Part shown: in pieces, positions 1 through 8,432 of the stretch | How the letters are laid out: each line of letters starts with the position of its first letter | How positions within the stretch are numbered: position 1 is the stretch's first letter | Assembly (NCBI GenBank): GCA_017450025.1 | Contig: JAFSYJ010000011.1 | Span: 1-54,980 of the forward strand | DNA: 54,980 bases | Source of the DNA: Clostridia bacterium | Lineage (GTDB): Bacteria; Bacillota; Clostridia; UMGS1883; UMGS1540 | Direction: 5' to 3' | Position numbers and translations under genes: made by a program | The notes under the pieces: generated by a model | Seen by the model: the letters and a program-made list of their open reading frames with translations, nothing else | Database searches by the model: none | What the model was told of the DNA's origin: nothing

Positions 1-143
1 CCGAAGGACTTTAAATTATGAGATTTCAGACGATTTTTGCCGCAGAGGGCGATGATGGGCTGTCGCCCCTCAAGACCGATAAGGTAAAAAGCGGCGAAAT
101 ATCGACATTTAAAGCGTGTTCAAATTAGCGCCATCAGGCTATG
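1..143. repeat. Right-hand part of a dispersed inverted-repeat element
   Basis: No gene is visible here. Bases 118-143 (GTTCAAATTAGCGCC then ATCAGGCTATG) are the reverse complement, with one mismatch in 26, of 54808-54833 at the other end of the window. Bases 1-33 are identical to 54948-54980. Read through the 33-base overlap, the two ends reconstruct a single element of about 283 bp bounded by the 26-base inverted ends. A GC-rich region around 48-80 can fold locally. This fits a MITE-like or other small dispersed repeat at which an assembly broke. Family membership outside this window is an inference. Confidence 0.6.
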
Positions 144-308
144 GAATATGTGACGGCATCGGCTGTAATTTTGAGCTTGCTCAAAACGCCAAAGGTCAAG
201 GAACTGACAGAAAAAGAATGGAAACGCTTAAGACTTAAGATGATAAGAAACACTCTTGTTGTGCTTGTTCCGAGCCTGATTCTCGGATATGTAATGATAA
301 AAGGGTGA
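141..308 (+). CDS. Short membrane protein or gene remnant (55 aa)
   Basis: A 55-codon open frame with one clear C-terminal hydrophobic helix (about residues 38-53, NTLVVLVPSLILGYVMI) after a basic stretch, and a weaker hydrophobic N-terminus. I do not recognise the family. There is no Shine-Dalgarno sequence upstream: the ATG lies in the last bases of the inverted-repeat end, and a TAG closes the frame 12 bases before it. It may therefore be the tail of a gene cut by the repeat rather than a complete gene. It ends 36 bases before the VanZ-like gene and could be co-transcribed with it. Confidence 0.3.
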   Translation: MEYVTASAVILSLLKTPKVKELTEKEWKRLRLKMIRNTLVVLVPSLILGYVMIKG

Positions 309-344
309 TAATGTCATAAAAAATAAATTATTGAGGGGCGCTGC

Positions 345-878
345 ATGATAAACATATCATTTGTTGCCGCAGAACTTGTTTTTTCTGCGATATGGCTTTT
401 TGTAAGGCTGATAATATGGAGAAAGCGTGGGCAAATAAGCTGGAAACGGGAAGCCGTTTTGCTTTTGATGTATATCAATATTGCCGTTATAATACGGTTT
501 GTGTTTTTCCCAAAGGCAATGGTCAACGGACAGGTACAGCCGATAGTGTATGACCCTGAAACCGCATTCCCATTCCGCATAAATCTTGTTCCATTTATGC
601 ATCTGTTTAATTATAACAGTGTCGGGGAGATAATCTGGAATGTAGTCGGCAATATGGTGCTTTTTATCCCGTGCGGAATCGTGTTGCCCATAGCATACAA
701 AAGGCTTGACAACTTTTGGAAGGTCGTTGCGGCAGGCGCGCTTATATCTCTTTGCATCGAAATAATCCAACTGCCGTTTGCCTCCAGAGCTTCGGACATC
801 GACGATTTGATTATAAACACGCTCGGCGTTGCGGTAGGCTACGGAATTTATGCGGCAGTAAAAAGGCTAAAGAGGTAA
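345..878 (+). CDS. VanZ-like family membrane protein
   Basis: A 177-aa integral membrane protein with about five hydrophobic segments. The VanZ-like signature is visible: NVVGNMVLFIPCGIVLP near residues 99-115, then a conserved Glu/Gln helix (CIEIIQ) and the polar RASDIDDLIINTLGVAVGY near residues 148-166. VanZ domain proteins are widespread in Bacillota. Apart from low-level teicoplanin resistance for VanZ itself, their biochemical role is not settled. A GAGGGG ribosome site lies 6 bases before the ATG. A strong hairpin terminator follows at 921-954. No vancomycin-resistance genes are nearby, so resistance is not implied. Confidence 0.85.
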   Translation: MINISFVAAELVFSAIWLFVRLIIWRKRGQISWKREAVLLLMYINIAVIIRFVFFPKAMVNGQVQPIVYDPETAFPFRINLVPFMHLFNYNSVGEIIWNVVGNMVLFIPCGIVLPIAYKRLDNFWKVVAAGALISLCIEIIQLPFASRASDIDDLIINTLGVAVGYGIYAAVKRLKR

Positions 879-920
879 ACAGCGAAAACGGTAGTACAGC
901 ATTTAATACGGGTATATACA

Positions 921-954
921 AAAAGAGCGTTTGTATTAAAACAAACGCTCTTTT
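921..954 (+). terminator. Rho-independent terminator after the VanZ-like gene
   Basis: A 13-bp perfect stem (922-934 pairing with 941-953, core AGCGTTTGT/ACAAACGCT) with a 6-base loop, flanked by A and T runs, 43 bases after the VanZ-like stop. The rest of 879-1100 is AT-rich and I see no gene in it. Confidence 0.8.
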
Positions 955-1100
955 CATGGCAAAGAACTATAATATTGATAAAATTTACAATAATCGATTT
1001 CTTATGATAAAAAGATTAGTTCAAATCATGTAATAATTATGCAAAGAAGATTCGTTTTAATAAAACACATTCTTGGGAAGAATTATGATTTATATATTTT

Positions 1101-1343
1101 TTAATCATCATCAATATCGATTAATTTTGATGCTTTCACTCCTAAAACTTTAGCAATCGTAAAAAGAGATTTTACGGAAGGACAGTATGGAAGATTTGGA
1201 CTTTCTAACTGGCTTATATATGATAAGGTCAATCCGGTGTGTTCGGCAAGTTCTGCTTGAGTCATTCCGGCTTTCCTTCTGTAATAACCTATTTTAATTC
1301 CTATATTTAGCAATATACCTTTATATTCATTTTCATTAATCAT
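1101..1343 (-). CDS. XRE-family helix-turn-helix regulator
   Basis: A small Cro/CI-type DNA-binding protein of about 80 aa consisting almost only of the HTH domain: the helices around AGMTQAELAEHTGLTLSYIS and QLESPNLP are typical. The ATG at 1343 is preferred because AGGA lies 9 bases upstream; a TTG at 1352 would have no spacing from that site. The gene faces away from the stalk-protein gene at 1465, and the half-site ATTGAGT found in that promoter also covers this gene's start (1347-1353). This suggests the protein represses both itself and its neighbour. That regulatory link is inferred. Confidence 0.85.
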   Translation of the reverse strand: MINENEYKGILLNIGIKIGYYRRKAGMTQAELAEHTGLTLSYISQLESPNLPYCPSVKSLFTIAKVLGVKASKLIDIDDD

Positions 1344-1391
1344 AATACTCAATCCTATAATATTTTTATTATATAAAATAATTATAAACTA

Positions 1392-1436
1392 TTGACAATC
1401 AAATTAAAATATGATAATATTGAGTAAAAACTCAAT
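1392..1436 (+). promoter_or_regulatory. Promoter with operator-like inverted repeat
   Basis: TTGACA at 1392-1397, 17 bases, then TAATAT at 1415-1420. Immediately at the expected transcription start lies a perfect inverted repeat, ATTGAG (1419-1424) and CTCAAT (1431-1436) around six bases. A third related half-site (ATGAGT) follows at 1441, and one more (ACTCAAT, 1347-1353) lies over the start of the XRE gene. The arrangement fits a repressor operator for the divergent regulator. Confidence 0.65.
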
Positions 1437-1464
1437 ATAAATGAGTGTAATGGAGGAATGAAGT

Positions 1465-2175
1465 ATGAAAAAACCAATAAAATGGTATCTAATAGGATTT
1501 TTAAGCGCTTCGCTACTTGTAACAGGCATCGGGTATGCGGCGAACACAACAACACTTTATAATGTGTTGATTGGAGGCGTAAAGATAGTTGTTGACGGGC
1601 AAAAAATCAATCCTACAGATGCTAATGGAAATGCGGTAGAGCCTATTATCTATAATGGAACAACCTATTTACCAGTAAGGGCTGTTGCTAATGCTTTTGG
1701 CAAAGAAGTTTATTGGGACGGGCCAAATATGACAGTTTATTTGGGCAAAATGAATGGGGATTTTGATTATCCAACCAAAGAAGTTAGTATTGATGATAAC
1801 ATTGGTGGAATGTGGTGGGTTACATCTTCCAAATTAAAAGATAATTATGGTAATAATTATGCCCGCGCAATTCACCAATATTGGTCTACATCGCAATACG
1901 ATGCCGTTGATGGAAATCCATATGAAGTCTTATGTAATATGAGATATACAAAATTAAAAGGTACAATATATGTTGAAAATGGTTATTCAGGTAATGCTGC
2001 AACACAAATAGTTATAAAAACTGATGGGAAAACGGTTTATACATCACCAGAAATAAATAAGTCATCTGCGCCTATTTATTTTGATGTAAATATTACAGGA
2101 TGTAACGATCTAAAAATCATAAATACTAATCAAGAAGGTTTTGTTCATATAGGAAATGCAGGGTTTTACCAATAA
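1465..2175 (+). CDS. Secreted stalk-domain protein with NPCBM-like C-terminus
   Basis: A 236-aa exported protein. A signal peptide or N-terminal anchor covers residues 1-26 (WYLIGFLSASLLVTGIGYAA). Residues about 36-92 form a copper-amine-oxidase-N1-like stalk domain, with the usual pattern of a short beta region, then TYLPVRAVANAFGKEVYWD. Residues about 120-236 resemble an NPCBM/NEW2-type beta sandwich (VENGYSG, IVIKTDGKTVYTSPEI, LKIINTNQ), a module that often binds carbohydrate. No catalytic domain is present, so this is probably a surface-binding or adhesion protein. Strong promoter at 1392; GGAGG ribosome site 8 bases before the ATG. Probably controlled by the divergent XRE protein. Confidence 0.75.
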   Translation: MKKPIKWYLIGFLSASLLVTGIGYAANTTTLYNVLIGGVKIVVDGQKINPTDANGNAVEPIIYNGTTYLPVRAVANAFGKEVYWDGPNMTVYLGKMNGDFDYPTKEVSIDDNIGGMWWVTSSKLKDNYGNNYARAIHQYWSTSQYDAVDGNPYEVLCNMRYTKLKGTIYVENGYSGNAATQIVIKTDGKTVYTSPEINKSSAPIYFDVNITGCNDLKIINTNQEGFVHIGNAGFYQ

Positions 2176-2222
2176 AACTTAAGGAATTGCTTTTTGAAAA
2201 AGTACATTAAAAAAGTCATATT

Positions 2223-2257
2223 AACCGTTCTGATTTCGGTCAGAGCGGTTTGCTTTT
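2223..2257 (+). terminator. Terminator of the stalk-protein gene
   Basis: An 11-bp stem (2223-2233 with 2240-2250, one G-U pair) with a TTTCGG loop, followed by TGCTTTT. Confidence 0.75.
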
Positions 2258-2305
2258 ACATGCGTTAATTCTGAAAAACACTTAAAATAAAGGATTTTCA
2301 GGCAT

Positions 2306-2345
2306 AGAAAAAGAACGCTCTCTTTTTATCAAGATAAGCGTTCTT
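2306..2345 (-). terminator. Terminator of the tRNA-Gln gene
   Basis: On the minus strand AAGAACGCT pairs with AGCGTTCTT across a 17-base loop (2311-2319 with 2337-2345) and is followed by TTTTTCT, just downstream of the tRNA 3' end. Confidence 0.7.
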
Positions 2346-2348
2346 ATG

Positions 2349-2422
2349 TGGCTGCGGAACTAGGATTCGAACCCAGACAAAGTGAGTCAGAGTCACTCGT
2401 GCTACCTTTACACAATTCCGCA
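2349..2422 (-). tRNA. tRNA-Gln (anticodon CUG)
   Basis: Minus-strand cloverleaf. Acceptor stem TGCGGAA (2416-2422) pairs with TTCCGCA (2353-2359), discriminator G, and the CCA end is encoded (2349-2351). The anticodon arm is AGTGA-CTCTGAC-TCACT, giving anticodon CTG, which reads CAG (Gln). The T arm contains GGTTCGAATCC. It has its own promoter and terminator and is therefore a single-gene unit. Confidence 0.95.
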
Positions 2423-2435
2423 ATGTGCAATAAAT

Positions 2436-2464
2436 ATTATAAAGCCAAAATTACTGTTTGTCAA
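2436..2464 (-). promoter_or_regulatory. Promoter of tRNA-Gln
   Basis: Minus strand TTGACA (complement of 2459-2464 region) and a perfect TATAAT (complement of 2436-2441) with a 17-base spacer, placing transcription start a few bases before the tRNA. Confidence 0.8.
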
Positions 2465-2542
2465 GTATTTTTAGCAATTTATTTTTATTTATGCACACAT
2501 TGGAAATGTTTTTATTAAATGGCTGCGTTTTAAGATAAAGCG

Positions 2543-3178
2543 TTATTTAGCAACGCCTGCTTTTTTGCAGTATCCGTTTACGGGGCATTCTTCACATTTT
2601 GGCGATCGCGCAGTACATACGGCTCTTCCGTGCCATACAAGCTGATGGCAAAAATGCGTTTGGCTTTTTTCGGGGATTATTTTAGCCAAGTCAAATTCCA
2701 CTTTGGTAGGGTCTGTGTTTTTTGTAAATCCAAGTCTTCTTGCAATTCTGCCCGCGTGGGTGTCAACAACAACTCCGCCTTTTCCAAAAATATCGCCAAG
2801 CACAAGGTTTGCGGTTTTTCTCCCCACTCCTGGCAGCCTCAAAAGCTCTTCCATCGTGTCAGGGACAACACCGCCGAACTCCCTGCACAAAACCTGACCG
2901 CACGCCTTTAAATTTTTCGCTTTGTTACGGAAAAACCCTGTGGAGCGTATTAAAGCTTCCAATTCCCCTATTTCTGCATTGGCAAAGTCCCTCGGTGTAG
3001 GGTATCTTTCAAAAAGCGCAGGCGTCACGAGATTTACACGCGCGTCTGTGCATTGGGCGGCGAGCTGCGTTGCAACGAGTAAGTCCCAAGCCTCTGTATA
3101 ATCAAGAGAGCAGTCTGCGTCGGGATAGATGCTATCAAAAATTTTCTGTATTTTAAAATATATTTCTTTTTTCGTCAA
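2543..3178 (-). CDS. nth: Endonuclease III (Nth)
   Basis: DNA glycosylase/AP lyase of base excision repair, acting on oxidised pyrimidines. The protein is about 211 aa, normal for the family. It shows the helix-hairpin-helix LPGVGRKTANLVLGD near residues 115-129, with the catalytic Lys following Gly-Arg, the catalytic Asp in VVDTHAGRIARRLG, and the C-terminal 4Fe-4S cluster motif with Cys spacing C-X6-C-X2-C-X5-C (CTARSPKCEECPVNGYC). I prefer a TTG start at 3178, because GAGGTGAG lies 6 bases upstream; a GTG at 3187 overlaps that site. It is divergent from the lipid kinase gene with its own promoter. Confidence 0.95.
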   Translation of the reverse strand: MTKKEIYFKIQKIFDSIYPDADCSLDYTEAWDLLVATQLAAQCTDARVNLVTPALFERYPTPRDFANAEIGELEALIRSTGFFRNKAKNLKACGQVLCREFGGVVPDTMEELLRLPGVGRKTANLVLGDIFGKGGVVVDTHAGRIARRLGFTKNTDPTKVEFDLAKIIPEKSQTHFCHQLVWHGRAVCTARSPKCEECPVNGYCKKAGVAK

Positions 3179-3196
3179 TTTTCTCACCTCAAATAC

Positions 3197-3225
3197 ATTT
3201 TACCAAAATACATTGTAAATGTAAA
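3197..3225 (-). promoter_or_regulatory. Promoter of nth
   Basis: Minus strand TTTACA (3220-3225), 17 bases, TAAAAT (3197-3202). Confidence 0.65.
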
Positions 3226-3227
3226 GA

Positions 3228-3257
3228 TTGACTTTTATTTGCGCTTTGTGTTACAAT
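3228..3257 (+). promoter_or_regulatory. Promoter of the lipid kinase gene
   Basis: TTGACT (3228-3233), 18 bases, TACAAT (3252-3257). Back-to-back with the nth promoter; the two -35 boxes are 2 bases apart. Confidence 0.65.
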
Positions 3258-3275
3258 AAAAAAGAGGTGTAGGAT

Positions 3276-4169
3276 ATGGAAAAAACAATGCTTTTTATTT
3301 ATAATCCCGTAAGCGGCAGGGGGCAAATAAAAGACGCGATGACCGATATTTTGGAAACGCTCACAAAACACAATTACCGCGTGACGGTTCACCCTACCGC
3401 AAAAAAGCACGATTGCTACGAGTATTTTTCAAATCACGCTTTAAATTACGATGTTATAGCTGTTTGCGGCGGTGACGGTATGCTCAATGAAACCGTGAAC
3501 GCAGTAATGCAGTTTCTCCCTGACGAAAGGCCACCGATAGCTTATATTCCCGCCGGCAGCACAAATGATTTTGCGGCGTCTGTCGGGCTCTCAAACGATA
3601 TAAGATCCTGTGCAAGAAAAATAAAAAAGGGCAAGCCGTTTTTGTGTGATGCGGGGAGCTTTGGCGATAAGTATTTTGCATATATTGCCGCATTCGGAGC
3701 GTTTACCTCTGTGGCGTATGACACCTCGCAGGAACTCAAAAACACCTTCGGTCACTTTGCGTATATAGTTGAAGGTATCCGCAGGCTTGGAACAATCAAG
3801 GCAAATCATATGAAGATAACGGCGGAGGGTAAGGTCATAGAAGGCAATTTTATTTACGGAATGATAACCAACACCTTACAGGTGGGCGGTATTTTCAGAA
3901 CGCAGGGAACAAGTACAAAATCTCTCAACGACGGTATGTTTGAAGTTCTTCTCGTACGCGAAACAAAAAACCCGCTTGACTTGCAGGCAATACTTGCGGC
4001 AATGGTGTCGCAAAATTTTTCTTCAGACCTGTTTGTGTCGTTCAAAGCGTCTGAAATCACGCTTGAAAGCGACGCGCCCATACCGTGGACGATCGACGGA
4101 GAGTACGGTGGCGATGTTGAAAAGGCAAAAATCAGAAATATACATGACGCATTTGCCGTAATTGTTTGA
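3276..4169 (+). CDS. Diacylglycerol kinase-type lipid kinase (YegS/DgkB family)
   Basis: A 297-aa soluble lipid kinase of the DAGK catalytic family, which phosphorylates diacylglycerol or a related lipid at the membrane and recycles it into phospholipid synthesis. The N-terminal FIYNPVSGRGQIKD and the nucleotide motif VCGGDGMLNETVNAV near residues 63-77 are diagnostic (GGDGT-type loop, here GGDGM). PIAYIPAGSTNDFA near residues 89-102 is the second family motif. The C-terminal beta domain includes WTIDGEYGG. The exact lipid substrate cannot be read from sequence. Its stop is 73 bases before glyA, which has its own promoter. Confidence 0.9.
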   Translation: MEKTMLFIYNPVSGRGQIKDAMTDILETLTKHNYRVTVHPTAKKHDCYEYFSNHALNYDVIAVCGGDGMLNETVNAVMQFLPDERPPIAYIPAGSTNDFAASVGLSNDIRSCARKIKKGKPFLCDAGSFGDKYFAYIAAFGAFTSVAYDTSQELKNTFGHFAYIVEGIRRLGTIKANHMKITAEGKVIEGNFIYGMITNTLQVGGIFRTQGTSTKSLNDGMFEVLLVRETKNPLDLQAILAAMVSQNFSSDLFVSFKASEITLESDAPIPWTIDGEYGGDVEKAKIRNIHDAFAVIV

Positions 4170-4176
4170 AAAACAC

Positions 4177-4205
4177 TTGAAAACACAGTCCAAATATTGT
4201 ATAAT
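4177..4205 (+). promoter_or_regulatory. Promoter of glyA
   Basis: TTGAAA (4177-4182), 17 bases, perfect TATAAT (4200-4205). The leader is only about 30 bases, too short for a riboswitch. Confidence 0.75.
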
Positions 4206-4242
4206 ATAAAAATATAAATACCAAAAGTAAAGGAAGATAAAA

Positions 4243-5475
4243 ATGTTTGAAGAAATAAGAAAAACCGACCCCGAGACAGCCGCTGCCATTGAATCTGAGC
4301 TTAGCAGACAGAGAAATAAAATAGAGCTTATAGCTTCTGAAAATTTTGTAAGTAAGGCTGTTATGGAAGCAATGGGAACGCCCCTGACAAATAAATATGC
4401 AGAGGGCTACCCGGGCAAGCGTTATTACGGCGGCTGCGAATTTGTTGATGTAGTTGAAAATCTCGCTCGCGACAGAGCGTGTAAAATATTCGGAGCCGAC
4501 CACGCAAATGTTCAGCCCCATTCAGGAGCTCAGGCAAATATGGCTGTTTTCTTTGCGGTTTTAAATCCGGGAGATACAGTTTTGAGTATGAATTTGGCAC
4601 ACGGAGGACATCTTAGCCACGGAAGCCCCGTTAATATATCAGGTAAATACTTCAATATAGTTCCTTACGGCGTATCAGAGGCAGACGGCAAGATAGATTA
4701 CGATGTTGTCCGCTCCCTTGCTATCGAACACAAGCCAAAGCTCATCCTTGCAGGAGCAAGCGCATATTCGCGCGTTATAGATTTTGAAAAATTTGCCGAA
4801 ATTGCAAAAGAAGTCGGCGCATACTTTATGGTGGATATGGCGCATATTGCAGGGCTTGTAGCGGCAGGACTCCACCCAAATCCCGTGCCGTATGCCGATT
4901 TTGTAACAACAACCACACATAAAACATTGCGCGGACCGCGCGGTGGACTTATTCTCTGTAAAGAGGAGCACGCAAAGCTCATTGATAAGGCTATATTCCC
5001 GGGTATTCAGGGCGGACCTCTGATGCACATTATTGCCGCAAAGGCAGTTTGCTTTAAAGAGGCTCTCAGCCCCGAGTTCAAGGAATATCAAAAGCAGATC
5101 GTCAAAAACGCAGCAGCTCTGGCAAAAGCATTTACCGAAAACGGTCTTAAGTTAGTTTCGGGCGGCACAGACAACCACCTTATGCTTGTGGATCTTACAG
5201 ATACGGGTAAGACAGGCAAGGAGGTAGAAGCCCTTCTTGATGAGGTTGGCATTACAGTTAATAAAAATGCAATTCCGTTTGACACTAAAAGTCCGTTTGT
5301 TACAAGCGGCATAAGAGTAGGCACACCTGCTGTTACATCGCGCGGTATGAAGGAAGACGATATGAAAGAGATAGCTTCGCTTATCACACTCGCGATCAAA
5401 GATTTTGATAACAAAGCAGACGAAATAAGAACGCGCGTTGCAGCTTTGCTGAAAAAATATCCCTTATATGAATAA
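4243..5475 (+). CDS. glyA: Serine hydroxymethyltransferase
   Basis: PLP enzyme that converts serine and tetrahydrofolate to glycine and 5,10-methylene-THF, the main entry of one-carbon units. The 410-aa length is typical. Visible signatures are [18 protein letters not shown] near residues 46-63, the [12 protein letters not shown] loop, and the PLP-binding Lys227 in [14 protein letters not shown]. The ribosome site AAGGAAG lies 7 bases before the ATG. rarA begins 17 bases after the stop and is probably co-transcribed. No glycine or purine riboswitch is present upstream. Confidence 0.97.
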   Translation: MFEEIRKTDPETAAAIESELSRQRNKIELIASENFVSKAVMEAMGTPLTNKYAEGYPGKRYYGGCEFVDVVENLARDRACKIFGADHANVQPHSGAQANMAVFFAVLNPGDTVLSMNLAHGGHLSHGSPVNISGKYFNIVPYGVSEADGKIDYDVVRSLAIEHKPKLILAGASAYSRVIDFEKFAEIAKEVGAYFMVDMAHIAGLVAAGLHPNPVPYADFVTTTTHKTLRGPRGGLILCKEEHAKLIDKAIFPGIQGGPLMHIIAAKAVCFKEALSPEFKEYQKQIVKNAAALAKAFTENGLKLVSGGTDNHLMLVDLTDTGKTGKEVEALLDEVGITVNKNAIPFDTKSPFVTSGIRVGTPAVTSRGMKEDDMKEIASLITLAIKDFDNKADEIRTRVAALLKKYPLYE

Positions 5476-5492
5476 TCGAAAGAGTGTCATAT

Positions 5493-6755
5493 ATGAATAA
5501 ACCTTTAGCTGATAAAATCAGACCGCAGGAACTTTTCGAGGTTGTGGGACAGGAGCACCTGCTGGGCAAAGACGGTATTTTAAATAAAATAATAGAAAGC
5601 GGCAATATTCCGAATATGATTTTTTTCGGTCCTTCGGGGACGGGAAAAACAACGGTTGCAAATATTGCCGCCAAAAAGTGCGGCAAAAAGCTGTATAAAC
5701 TCAACGCAACAAACGCGTCGGTTTCAGATATCAAGGCGATAATAAGCGATATTAACGGCTTTGAGGGGCTCGACGGTGTGCTTTTGTACCTTGACGAGAT
5801 CCAAAATTTTAATAAAAAACAGCAGCAATCACTTTTAGAGTTTATAGAAAACGGCAAAATAACGCTTATTGCAAGCACGACAGAAAATCCGTATTTCTAT
5901 ATATATAACGCTATCCTGTCGCGCTGTATGGTGTTTGAATTTAAAGAAGTTTCTCCGCAGGCGATTTCAACCGCGCTTGAAAGAGCCGTGCGGATTTTGT
6001 GTGAAGGCGGCATAAATGTCGTTGCCGAAAAAGAAGTTCTTGATTCTATTGCGTTCCGGAGCGGCGGAGATGTCAGAAAGGCAGTCAATACATTAGAGAC
6101 AGCCGTTTTGAGTACCGCGCCTTCCAAAAATAATAAAATTACCGTGACGACTGATACAGTTGACGCATTGAGCGGAAAGTGCTCGTCACGCTATGACCGC
6201 GACGGGGATTCGCATTATAATTTATTGAGCGCGTTCCAAAAATCCATACGCGGCAGCGACCCTGATGCGGCAGTTTATTACCTTGCCCGTTTGAGCGAAT
6301 CGGGCGACCTTGCGTCTATATGCCGCAGGCTTGTTGTTATCGCCGCGGAGGATATAGGGCTTGCTTATCCGCAGGCAATATCAATAGTAAAGGCATGCGT
6401 GGACAGCGCGTTTCAGGTTGGCTTTCCTGAGGCTGGGCTTCCGCTTTCGGAGGCTGTTATTTTACTTGCGACAGCGCCAAAGTCCAATTCGGCTGCAATG
6501 GCATATTGGACAGCACTCGGGGATATTCAAAAGGGATATACGGGCGATGTGCCGCAGCATTTAAAGGACTCTCATTACAGCGGCGCATCAAAGCTCGGAC
6601 ATGGCGACGGCTACAAATATCCTCATTCGTTTGAAGGCAACTATGTCAAACAGCAATACTTGCCTGATGAAATCAAAGATAAAACATACTATTACTACGG
6701 CAATAATAAAATGGAGCAGACGAATAAAGCATATTGGGATAAAAAGAAAAACTGA
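5493..6755 (+). CDS. rarA: Replication-associated recombination protein A (RarA/MgsA)
   Basis: AAA+ ATPase related to clamp loaders that acts at stalled replication forks together with SSB. About 420 aa. Walker A GPSGTGKTT is at residues 46-54, Walker B LLYLDEIQNF follows about 45 residues later, and SRCMVFEF precedes the sensor region. The C-terminal helical tetramerisation domain contains the family motif EDIGLAYPQA and the tail KLGHGDGYKYPHSFEG. I prefer the ATG at 5493 (GAAAGAG 8 bases upstream) over a GTG nine bases earlier. The gene sits between glyA and a glycosyltransferase in one direction with short gaps. Confidence 0.93.
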   Translation: MNKPLADKIRPQELFEVVGQEHLLGKDGILNKIIESGNIPNMIFFGPSGTGKTTVANIAAKKCGKKLYKLNATNASVSDIKAIISDINGFEGLDGVLLYLDEIQNFNKKQQQSLLEFIENGKITLIASTTENPYFYIYNAILSRCMVFEFKEVSPQAISTALERAVRILCEGGINVVAEKEVLDSIAFRSGGDVRKAVNTLETAVLSTAPSKNNKITVTTDTVDALSGKCSSRYDRDGDSHYNLLSAFQKSIRGSDPDAAVYYLARLSESGDLASICRRLVVIAAEDIGLAYPQAISIVKACVDSAFQVGFPEAGLPLSEAVILLATAPKSNSAAMAYWTALGDIQKGYTGDVPQHLKDSHYSGASKLGHGDGYKYPHSFEGNYVKQQYLPDEIKDKTYYYYGNNKMEQTNKAYWDKKKN

Positions 6756-6772
6756 CAAGGGGAACGGACAGT

Positions 6773-7912
6773 ATGAAGCTTGCCTTTGTGACCGACTCAA
6801 AGTTTTATACGGAAAACGGCGTATGGTACTGCGATTTAATGAACTATGACCTCATCAAAAAATTCAGAGTACATTTTGACAGCATAACAGTAATAGCAAC
6901 AGCGCGCGATGAAAAAATGGATTGCGTTAAGATAGACTTTAACGGCGTTAGCGTCAAGGTTGTTCCTAAAATTACAAACCCAAAGAATTTTATAAAAAGC
7001 CGTAAAAGCATTATAAATACAATCACTGCGGAGGTTACGGAAAGCGACGCTGTTTTTTGCCGTATTTATAACGGTATAATAGCGCAAAAGGCGGCAAAAA
7101 AGCTTGGCAAGCCGGTTGTGACATATTTTGGATGCTCTTATTACGAGAGTTTAATGTCAATCGGAAGCCTTCATAAGAAGCTTGCCGCTCCATTTGCACA
7201 ATGGGCATTTAAAAAAAGTGCTATGGAAAGTGATAATGTTATTTACTGTTCACCTCATTTGGAAAAAGAGTATCCCACCAAAGGAAATGTTTTTATATGG
7301 ACTGATATATATCGTGAAAAATGTGGTGATATTTTTGTTGAAAAGCGAATAAACGCCGATTTAACGCAAAAAGCCGAGATAAAAGTTGCCCTTGTAGGGC
7401 AGATATATAATAATATAAAAGGTATTGATACGGCAATCCGTGCGATTTCGTGTTTGCCGCCTGAGTTCAATCTCTATTTGCTTGGCAAGGGGAAACCCGA
7501 TAAGTGGGTGACTCTTGCAAAAAAACTGAAAGTTTTTAATAGGATACACTTTTGCGGATGCTTGCCGGGTGGCAAGCAAGTTCTGAACTGGCTTGATACA
7601 ATGGATATATATGTTCAGCCCAGCCGCACAGAGGGGCTTCCGATGGCAACGCTGGAGGCTATGAGCCGCGGCTTGCCTGTTATATCGTCAGGCGTTGGCG
7701 GTCTGTCATATGTTACATTAAAGGAGCTTATCCACAGAACAGATGACTTTAAACAAATGGCGCATTGCATAAAGTCCGTTGCCGGTGACAGGGAGCTTTA
7801 TAAAAAAGCAGTGCAATTCAGCTTAAATGAAGTACAAAAATACAGCACAGATAAGCATGACCGGATTTTTGATTCGATGTGTTTGGCTCTCAAAAACAGT
7901 AAAGAAAATTAA
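6773..7912 (+). CDS. Glycosyltransferase family 4-type protein
   Basis: A 379-aa GT-B fold transferase, cytoplasmic or peripheral to the membrane. The C-terminal half carries the retaining GT4 pattern: KVALVGQIYNNIKGIDTAI (sugar-nucleotide domain start), then PSRTEGLPMATLEAMSRGLPVISS with the E-x7-E pair. The N-terminal acceptor domain is less conserved, so the acceptor (a wall, capsule or lipid glycan) is unknown. AAGGGGAA precedes the ATG. It follows rarA by 17 bases but is functionally unrelated; it is the last gene of this transcription unit, ending at a bidirectional terminator. Confidence 0.85.
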   Translation: MKLAFVTDSKFYTENGVWYCDLMNYDLIKKFRVHFDSITVIATARDEKMDCVKIDFNGVSVKVVPKITNPKNFIKSRKSIINTITAEVTESDAVFCRIYNGIIAQKAAKKLGKPVVTYFGCSYYESLMSIGSLHKKLAAPFAQWAFKKSAMESDNVIYCSPHLEKEYPTKGNVFIWTDIYREKCGDIFVEKRINADLTQKAEIKVALVGQIYNNIKGIDTAIRAISCLPPEFNLYLLGKGKPDKWVTLAKKLKVFNRIHFCGCLPGGKQVLNWLDTMDIYVQPSRTEGLPMATLEAMSRGLPVISSGVGGLSYVTLKELIHRTDDFKQMAHCIKSVAGDRELYKKAVQFSLNEVQKYSTDKHDRIFDSMCLALKNSKEN

Positions 7913-7953
7913 AAACTCAACAGTATGACTTGTTGTGTATTTTGCAGAATATT

Positions 7954-7991
7954 AAAAAAGCGTTTAGAGCGATTGCTCAAAACGCTTTTTT
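7954..7991. terminator. Bidirectional terminator between convergent genes
   Basis: AAAAAAGCGTTT (7954-7965) pairs with AAACGCTTTTTT (7980-7991), leaving T runs on both strands. It serves the glycosyltransferase on plus and the lipoprotein on minus. Confidence 0.8.
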
Positions 7992-8013
7992 GCATAAGAA
8001 AACACGAATGACT

Positions 8014-8412
8014 TTAAGGGTTTATCTTTTTCAATGCTATATCATAATGATCCTGAAAGTTTAAATTTAGTTCGTCACCGTTTTGTATTGCGTTAAGCAA
8101 AAAGTTTTGCGAGCTGTCCCATGTAAGGGTAAGGTTTTTGCCTTCAAGCGTATAATCAATTTCGCTGTCGCCTATAACTGCCTTTCCGCCTTCCTTAAAT
8201 TCAATTTTGTCAGAGGAAGAAATATATCCGTCAAGCAGATTTACAAGCGCGTCAGTAATGGGACCGGGAGCTTTTTTTAAATTAGTTGAGTCAATGGTCC
8301 ACACGCCTATTAAGCTGTTTTGGTCAGGCTCTGCGCCTGCTTTTTTGCCACAAGCTGAAGCGAATGCAAAAACAAAGCAAAGTGTTAAAAATAAAGAAAT
8401 ATATTTTTTCAT
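8014..8412 (-). CDS. Predicted lipoprotein, lipocalin-like
   Basis: A 132-aa exported lipoprotein. A type II signal peptide ends in the lipobox FASAC (Cys21). The mature part contains LIGVWTIDST, then IEFKEGGKAVIGDSEIDYTLEGKNLTLTW, a strand pattern common to small lipocalin-like domains of Clostridia that report or bind unknown ligands. I cannot assign a function. It lies 20 bases after the SLH-SGNH gene on the same strand and is probably co-transcribed, so it may assist that surface protein. Confidence 0.7.
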   Translation of the reverse strand: MKKYISLFLTLCFVFAFASACGKKAGAEPDQNSLIGVWTIDSTNLKKAPGPITDALVNLLDGYISSSDKIEFKEGGKAVIGDSEIDYTLEGKNLTLTWDSSQNFLLNAIQNGDELNLNFQDHYDIALKKINP

Positions 8413-8432
8413 AATATTAACTTCCTTTTTGG

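Noticed and set aside
345..878. Vancomycin/teicoplanin resistance cluster
   Set aside because: Only a VanZ-like gene is present; no vanA/H/X/R/S genes nearby.
716..1033. A 105-codon frame over the end of the VanZ-like gene
   Set aside because: It overlaps the gene in another frame, crosses the terminator and has no ribosome site.
4170..4242. Possible glycine or purine riboswitch before glyA
   Set aside because: A canonical promoter lies at 4177-4205, leaving a leader of about 30 bases, too short for an aptamer.
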